From the NCBI RefSeq assembly GCF_020921035.1, contig NC_063157.1:24879015-24943014 (forward strand): a stretch of DNA of 64,000 nt. The letters run 5' to 3'. The translations under genes and the position numbers were made by a program. Shown here piece after piece: positions 57,568 to 64,000 of the stretch. The notes under the pieces were generated by a model. That model saw only the letters and a list, made by a program, of their open reading frames with translations, was not told the origin of the DNA and ran no database searches. Positions within the stretch are counted from its first letter, which is position 1. Every line of letters starts with the position of its first letter. The DNA comes from Rhodamnia argentea. Its lineage: Eukaryota > Streptophyta > Magnoliopsida > Myrtales > Myrtaceae.

Positions 57568-58657
57568 GGGCATATTTGGTAATGTTTCTATTCCTCTGAT
57601 TCTGTTTCCCGAAACAAAAATGAATCAGAAACTTGTTTGGTAACCCAAATAATTATGATTCCGATTCTGCTCCCGGAAACACTTTTGGACCAAAATAAGA
57701 AGCAAAAAAAAAAGTTGTTTATCCAAAAAAGAACACTTTGAGAATCAAAAAGGCAATGACAGTCTTCTCTCACTTTTGTCGAGTGCCCGCAAGGTATAGA
57801 CCGAGTCAACCCGACCCGATCCGGATAATTTTTTTAATAAAAATTTTGAAAATTAATTTTAAAAAATTAGACAATGATTAAAAAATCCAAAAAATGAAAA
57901 ATTCATAAAAATTCTTAAGAAAAGGAAAAAATTTAAAAAAATTCCAAAATTTCAAAAATTAGGAGATGGGTCATTTAAACTAGCCAATCATATTTTTGAC
58001 GATTTTGCCTTTCGATTTCTCCCAAATGATGATTTTGCCCCTCATGGGCAATTTGTTCCCAAAAAATCTCAAAAAGTAGGAAATGGGTACATTTAAGCGG
58101 CTAATCCTGTTTTTGGTGATTTTACCTTTCGATTTTTCCTAAGCCATATCTAATTTGTTGTCGGAGTACTATGCTGCATCAATGACCATCCGTATGGTAT
58201 CCAAGGGTAAAACCGAGCCACCTATATGGCAAAGATGGAATTTATTCATTCTGAGCAATAAAAGATAATTAGAGTCCTTGGCATATGCATAGCCTCGGGA
58301 AAAGCATAGGAAAACAATAATTTTAGCATACGATCCTTCCAAGTAATAAACCTAAAGCATCTCTATTTTGGCCTAAAAGATATCATGGTGCAAGAGGATT
58401 GTAACTGTGGAGTATGAAGAAAGTCAACAAATACAATTATGTAATTGTTTGATTTAAATAACAAATTGGGAAGAGAAATTATTTTTTATAACATAAATTT
58501 TATACAATTACCAAACACGTTTATGTTATGAAAACAGAAATTTTATGCAATTACCAAACGCATTTTGATTTTCTAAAACTCGTCCAGGAACAGAATCAAA
58601 AAAATTGATTCTAATCAGAATCACTTTTTTGGAACAGAAACGTTACTAAACATGCTA
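57568..58657. mobile_element. Tourist-like MITE with TTA target duplication, 1090 bp
   Basis: The left end GGGCATATTTGGTAATGTTT and the right end read backwards (TAGCATGTTTAGTAACGTTT) match at most positions, continuing into 'ctattcc/ctgttcc'. TTA lies outside both ends (57565-57567 and 58658-58660). A direct duplication with a period of 117 bases (57961-58022 and 58078-58140) is internal. Ends resemble the element at 5074-5521, so both likely belong to one family mobilised by the same Harbinger transposase. It is non-coding. Confidence 0.75.
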
Positions 58658-58735
58658 TTATTCTTATTGTGACTCAAAAACTGTTCTGTTAGCAAAAACC
58701 CATTTGATTATCATGTGCTATTTGAATGATGGGCA

Positions 58736-58970
58736 TTGGGCCTGGTCTTGGGCCCTTTGGGCCTGCCTAGGCCCGCCCAAAAGCAAAGGAGAACTTCCTT
58801 AAGGAACGGTTCTTGGAGGGTCTAAGGAAATATTGCAATTTACAGTTTCTTGTTGCTTAGGAGGGAAATCCTAAACACGCGAGGTACTCTTCCTCTTCCT
58901 CGAGCTCTAGGGTTTCTGGTCAGTTTCTTCCGCCGCTTCCTTCGCCTCTCGATCTCTTCCTTCCAACAAC
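58736..58970 (+). promoter_or_regulatory. Orphan ribosomal-gene-like promoter and leader
   Basis: Clustered site II motifs (TTGGGCCT, TTTGGGCCT, GCCTAGGCCCGCCC at 58736-58782) are followed by a telo-box context CTCTAGGGTTT (58907-58917) and a CT-rich leader (58920-58970). This is the plan seen upstream of RPL30 here. No coding sequence follows on the plus strand; the next gene ends toward it from the other side. It may be a displaced promoter, a gene fragment, or the start of a non-coding RNA. Confidence 0.4.
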
Positions 58971-59830
58971 AGATTTGCCTGCGATCCTCGAAGTGGGGCG
59001 TGCGATAGGGGTGGCAAAAACTACAGGTATAAGAAAGAGAACATGTTGGATCACGATTCGCTTAATTCTTGTGTCCACTGGTTTAAAAAGAGAGATGTGA
59101 AACCCAATCCAATGCTATCAGTGAGGAACATGTACAGATTGTGGAGAAAAGGTGGTCTTAAGAGAGCACTTATCTTAATCAAGTAGTGAGATTACATATG
59201 AATCAATTGGGTTAGTCAATCCAGGTAGTTAGGCATGTTCAAAACATGCTTGGCTCGTATGTTAAATTGACTACTTAATTTGGAACTTAGTTAGTTCGGT
59301 GGTTCGACGACTTTCATGGCACTTCACATCACATTCAATGCGGTTGGTTTTCGACAACGAATATTGTCAGAAGTTCACTCACCTCTACCCATTTGAGAAA
59401 CCGAACAAACAGTATGACGTTAAACTGGAAGATAAGATGCTTACCACACACTGCTTTGCTGTCTGATTCCAGAACTTCAAACCGAGAACAGGACGCATTT
59501 GGGCTATAAATTTTGACGGTGACGCCGACTGTTAATCTATTGATATCGTCAAAGCATCAGTTCCAACCATCGCGCCACCAAAACCGCTTCGATTCTTGGT
59601 ATCAAACTTTCAGTAGTACTATGACAATACAGATTCATAACTTAGAATGTCTCCGAAACAGCATAACAACCCAGAGTTTCAAGTGCTAAAGCATTCGAGT
59701 ATAATACAATATACAAATTACTCATATGAGGATCGCATTGACTGCTCTCCTTTTACACTGTAAGATAGATTTCTGACTCTTGAGACTGCATGACCATACT
59801 AATTATGAGATTTCGCATTGCTTCCACCCA

Positions 59831-62800
59831 TTAATAACAGTTAGTGTCGTAACTTGCAAGCCCAAGCAACTCGGGTCCTTCTAGTCGTGGGTTGTTGTCA
59901 AAGCTACGGCAAGAGAAGAAAAGACTGTCAGACTCCACTGAAGACATAAATGAGAGCAAAAACCTAATAACAAGTTACTTCATCCCCATGTCAGAAAATG
60001 CAAAATGGCCAAATCTAGAAAGAGTGATGAGCAAAAACGAGACCAACCACCTTGCAGTCGCTACCAAAAGAAAGTATAACTTTGTCTTCGAACTGAATAA
60101 TGTGGATGCTTAAAAGACTCCAAAAATTCCCAACCGAAAGATCTCATATTTAAATATTAGATTGTGCGAATAGAACTCTCTACCATCTTAATCAACAATG
60201 GAATCCCAACACAGATCATGCGAATAGAACTCTCAAACATCCCAATCAACTATGTAAGAAACATAGAAACAAGTATGCCGACTAGAGAACAAGGAGGACA
60301 TTAAAAGGCAAATAAAAGATGAAATCAAAGATCCTTAAAGTCGTCCGGACATACTACGCATCCCCCTCGGCTTCATATATTCACTATCACCTAATAGGCT
60401 AAGACACTATTCCTGTGGCCACAGTAATTTGGCAAAGGCACATACTTCCCCATAACTCACTCGGTAAGCACATTCCTTCTGTTTCAAAGATTCAATAAAT
60501 CCAAGATTGCAGCAAATACATATGAAAGAAAAAGAGCCCAATGAACCAATTGAAGACACCGACCTATAGAGACTACCAGCTGCGGTTCTTAAGGTCTGGT
60601 ATTATCATCATTATTCGCCTACCCGCTGCCTAAAATGATCGAGCCTTACTGATGCCACCACTTTTGATATTGCAGCTCTTGGTAAATGTAAGCACCAAAA
60701 GCGAATAAACAGAGTGCCAAAAGAAAGTGACGAAACAGGGAGATGAAATATGAGAGTTATTGCACAACTGACGCATTTAATGTTCAATGAAAAATGAATC
60801 AGAAGAAAATGTGTTCAGACAATGGTACACATTCAGAATAACAGAGAAGCATTGAAGCCCATGGGTGAAACTCATAGCAAATTGCTCAAAACTAAAAGAA
60901 GTGGGAAATAATAAAGAGGAGAAGAGAATGGGATGATTACTTGTTCAGCGGAATGTGTTCAAATGGTCCCGTAGTAGGAATAGTTCCACAAAGGTTGTTG
61001 TTTGACACATCCCTGGAATATTATTAGAAACTCTTGCAATTAGTCAATGATTTTGCAGGATTAATAAAATTACTGCAACCACAGAGACACAACCAAGAGA
61101 CATACATGACTTTTAGACTTGAAATGCCAACGAGTTCCCTTGGGATTGGCCCAGTCAACTTATTATCATTTAGCCTCCTGCGGAAACAAACAAACAAACA
61201 AACAGTGAGAAAGTTGAGCAGCAAGGCTATTAACCTCTATCAAGGGATGCGTGTTTTAGAGACTAAAAAGACCTCACACATGCCTGCATATGGCAAAAGA
61301 TATTATGCGCTCTCAATATATATCGAATCGATCTGTGCAATTATGCCGAAAATAGTTTCATGCTACGATTCGGCAAGTTACTTCTAAAAGTACGAAAAGA
61401 TCAAGCATGAATAAAACTTGAACATGCATATCACACTGTGACAAATGTAAATCAACTCACAGGAAAACAAGAGATTTCAGCTTCCCCAGTGAGGGAGGGA
61501 TGTTCCCAGTGATATTGTTGTTATACAAGTCCAAGCTAACGAGACTCTTCAAGTTACCAAGCTCAGTCGGAATAGTTCCTTGAATGTTGTTCTTGTAAAG
61601 CTCACTGCAAACAAAAGAAAGAAAGCTCAATAAATGAACCGAATCAAGAATAAGCTGTGACATTAAACTGTACCAAGAGAAGTATGGGGGTGAATTAGGA
61701 TGAACTAAGCAAATCCAAGAAATGTATGGATATGAATTAGTATTAACTAACCAAATCCCCAAATGACAAGAAAGTAATATATGAGGATTACAAATGCCAA
61801 GTGAACATACAGATACTGAAGATGCTCAAGCTTCCCGAGTTCAGGTACCAGATGTCCAGATAGATTAGAGTTCCCTAAATCCCTGCAGAAATATCATTAA
61901 AAATCATCAGAAGCAATCATAGAAAAGTGGAAGCACAGCTCACGAAATCGCCATTAAAAAAGGAAGGAAGGAAGGAAGGCAGGGGGGGTGTGGAATTAGG
62001 AGTACTAGGGAGATGAAGAGCCCAGACAATGGTATGCATCATGAAACAACTGTTTCAAATAGGAATTAAATAGAGAGACCTATCACCCAACTTAGAAACA
62101 AATCTATTTATCCGAGGACGTTTAACCAAGTCCAAATACAAGAGCCACCATCAACTCTCGATCCAAGCATTGCATGATCCAAGCATTGCATAAACCCGCA
62201 ATACCTCTATGGATTTGATTCTATTTAGTTTTCATCTTCAGTAGATACATCACAAAAGGGCAACGGGAATAGACCTCACAAATAGAGTCCAGCAAAATTT
62301 TCCTTGGGAAAGGATGAAAATCTGGAGTCACATCTTTAACTGGTTTGTGCTCAAGGAGAACCCACCACAAAAAGAATAGAAGGCCGATAAATAGCAAGAA
62401 ATACAACAAAATCATGCAAACTTGCCTCTCCCAAAAGGAAACTGAAGCTTTCAAAAGTGATGTAACCCATCTCCCAATTTACATCAAGGTTTTAAAGACT
62501 CGGTTGCTCTCTACCAAAAACTAAAGATTCAGAAAAAAAAAAAAAAAAAACAGAGCCAACCACCCACTTCATCTAATGCTAGAGCAGAATGATCTTTACT
62601 CACCAAAAACAAACAGCATGATTCAGAAACTAAAACCACAAACTTTAAACAAAATTCAACCGAATGTCAACCCTGATTGATAAAAAGAATCACGGAGATC
62701 CATTCATCACCCAGCGGCACAGCCGATCGAGCTCGACCAAAACAGGCAAGTCTTACAAAACTAAGAATCACCGCCGCGAGCCATACGAACAGACAAACAC

Positions 62801-63073
62801 CCATCTTCGGATTCCAGAGTTCAGAGAGAGAAGGGGGGGGCCATACACTCGAGTGACGCGATTGTCCTGATTGCAAGTGATGTGGAACCAAGTGCAGGGG
62901 TTGACCAGGGTCGGATCCCAGCTCTGGAGCACGTTGTCCGGATCCGACAGGCTCCGCCGGAAGGTGTAGAGCGCGTCCCCCTCGGAGTTGGCGCCCGCCA
63001 ACCGGAGCGAGGCTAGGGTTAGCGACGACACGCAGAAGAAGCAGCAGCTCCACAGCCAAGCCAGCGTCTTCAT
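59831..63073 (-). CDS. Secreted LRR protein, SERK-ectodomain-like without kinase (LRR1 type), six exons
   Basis: The 219-residue product has a signal peptide ([19 protein letters not shown]), an LRR N-terminal cap ([37 protein letters not shown]) and five LRRs, then a short tail ending GLASYDTNC. Exons are 62847-63073, 61811-61882, 61461-61604, 61106-61177, 60941-61012 and 59831-59903. The internal exons are 72 bases, or 144 for two repeats, with phase-2 joins, so each LRR is one exon unit as in SERK genes. It resembles the SERK/BAK1 extracellular part but ends before any membrane segment or kinase. Homologues (pepper CaLRR1, Arabidopsis At5g21090) act in the apoplast in defence. The last exon was placed by its [14 protein letters not shown] segment after a 1-kb intron with a CCGTAG acceptor. 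A GA tract lies 160 bases upstream of the ATG. Confidence 0.93.
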
Positions 63074-64000
63074 TCTTCGCTATGCCAAGTCGGCTCAAGC
63101 ACGGCTCGGCTCGAATTGGGGTGGTCGCGCACTGGCTGTGGATTCGAATTAGGGTTGTGCTCTTGGGGGGAGTTCGCTGCCGTGGAAAAGAGAAAAGAGG
63201 AAGACTTTGAGTTCTCTTCTTGCGTGCGCAGAGGAGAGAGAGAGAGAGAGAGAGAGAGTGCCGAAGAGTCAAGACAGAGGAAAGTGGCAAAGGAGGATCG
63301 GCTTTGGGAATTACAGAGGGAATCATGGTGCTTTTCAATTTTCTTCTTTTTCTTTTTTTTTTTCTTTTTCTTTTTTTGAATTTTTCCATCTCTCTGCCAA
63401 AAAAAATTTATTTTTATTTTTATTTTTTGGGGTTTTTTACCTTTGTTTATTACCTTTGTTAGTAATCTTCTTTTTCTTTTCTTTTTTTTTTTTTTTTTGA
63501 ATTTTTTTTTTTTATTTTTGGTTTTTCCTTTTTTTTTTTTGTTAGTAGCAGTTTTATGTAGTTGTTGACCGGTTCCAACAAAAAGTACGGACATAGATTC
63601 CTCGGGAAATCATTATATTTTTTTTTTTTGGAACCAAGGATTGTAATTTTGTTTTTATCCTTTTGCTCATTTCATTTCTAATTTAGATGTGTCCGGACTA
63701 GATCTCACCGTTCGTGTTTGTGTGTCGCTTGTTAAGCATGCTCAATTAAAAAAAAAAAATCAATTGTCGGTGATGCTCGAGTCGGACTCTCTCGAGACGG
63801 CATTCATTTTGACTCATCTCGTTCCAAACATCGGGATTTTTACGCTTTTGTGTATAGGCAAGCGTTTTTCTAGAAGATTATACGTTCCCCTGAGTTTCTC
63901 ATCCGCATAAAATCGACATTCGAGAAACGCCCCTCGCTTATTTGTTCCTATTTCGCGTGCACGATCCAAGGACACCCTTCTTCTACTCTTCGATGTGCGG
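63074..64000. other. LRR gene upstream region and window end
   Basis: The leader and promoter of the LRR gene hold a (GA)n tract at 63231-63258 followed by 270 bases of T-rich low complexity (63340-63620). The last 350 bases have mixed composition; a 73-codon open frame there shows no recognisable domain. Confidence 0.5.

Noticed and set aside
62221-62454. 77-codon frame with a hydrophobic segment in LRR intron 1
   Set aside because: It is intronic, short and without family resemblance; hydrophobic runs of this length arise easily in such sequence.
62667-63594. 240- and 174-codon minus-strand frames rich in Lys and Ser
   Set aside because: They run through T-rich low complexity, a GA tract and out-of-frame LRR exon 1; the LRR frame is the supported one.

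Overview
The window is nuclear DNA of a dicot plant. It holds nine spliced or single-exon genes with canonical GT-AG introns, AT-rich spacers, GA/CT microsatellites, Tourist/Harbinger-type MITEs and one decayed Ty1/copia retrotransposon. Protein similarity points to a rosid, possibly a woody one such as Myrtaceae; the genus cannot be fixed from the sequence alone. No tRNA, rRNA, CRISPR or bacterial-type feature was seen.

Layout, left to right. 1-2.9 kb: the 5' part of SERRATE (minus strand; the 3' part lies off the left edge). 3-5.5 kb: spacer with two TTA-flanked MITEs. 5.8-7.4 kb: RPL30 (plus), with a typical ribosomal-protein promoter. 7.4-10.4 kb: spacer with a foldback element. 10.45-13.2 kb: NSE1, a SMC5/6 RING-like subunit (plus), with a tandemly duplicated C-terminal tail. 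15-20.8 kb: a DUF630/DUF632 gene (plus) whose expected start ATG reads AAG. 22.5-23.3 kb: an NHL13-like LEA_2 membrane protein (minus). 26.2-30.8 kb: an LRR receptor-like pseudokinase (minus). 32.3-40.2 kb: a copia element (minus orientation) flanked on both outer sides by the same 0.54 kb host segment. 40.2-45.8 kb: repeat-rich spacer. 45.9-48.9 kb: an EIN3/EIL1 ethylene-response transcription factor (minus) with a 5'-UTR intron. 51.8-57.0 kb: L-ascorbate oxidase (minus, five exons). 57.6-58.7 kb: a third MITE. 59.8-63.1 kb: a small secreted LRR protein related to the SERK ectodomain, without a kinase (minus, six exons).

The genes do not form an operon-like unit; their relation is positional. 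From memory of Arabidopsis locus order, the set interleaves two homoeologous Arabidopsis blocks: chromosome 2 (EIL1, LRR-RLK, NHL13, DUF632, SE near At2g27050-27100) and chromosome 5 (LRR protein, ascorbate oxidase, EIL2, NHL, NSE1 near At5g21090-21140). This window therefore looks like an unfractionated, near-ancestral version of a segment that Arabidopsis duplicated and then thinned. The most notable oddities are the missing start codon of the DUF632 gene, the 537-bp duplication bracketing the copia element, the loss of zinc-binding cysteines (all to arginine) in that element, and a perfect 26-bp hairpin made of matched interrupted GA/CT tracts.
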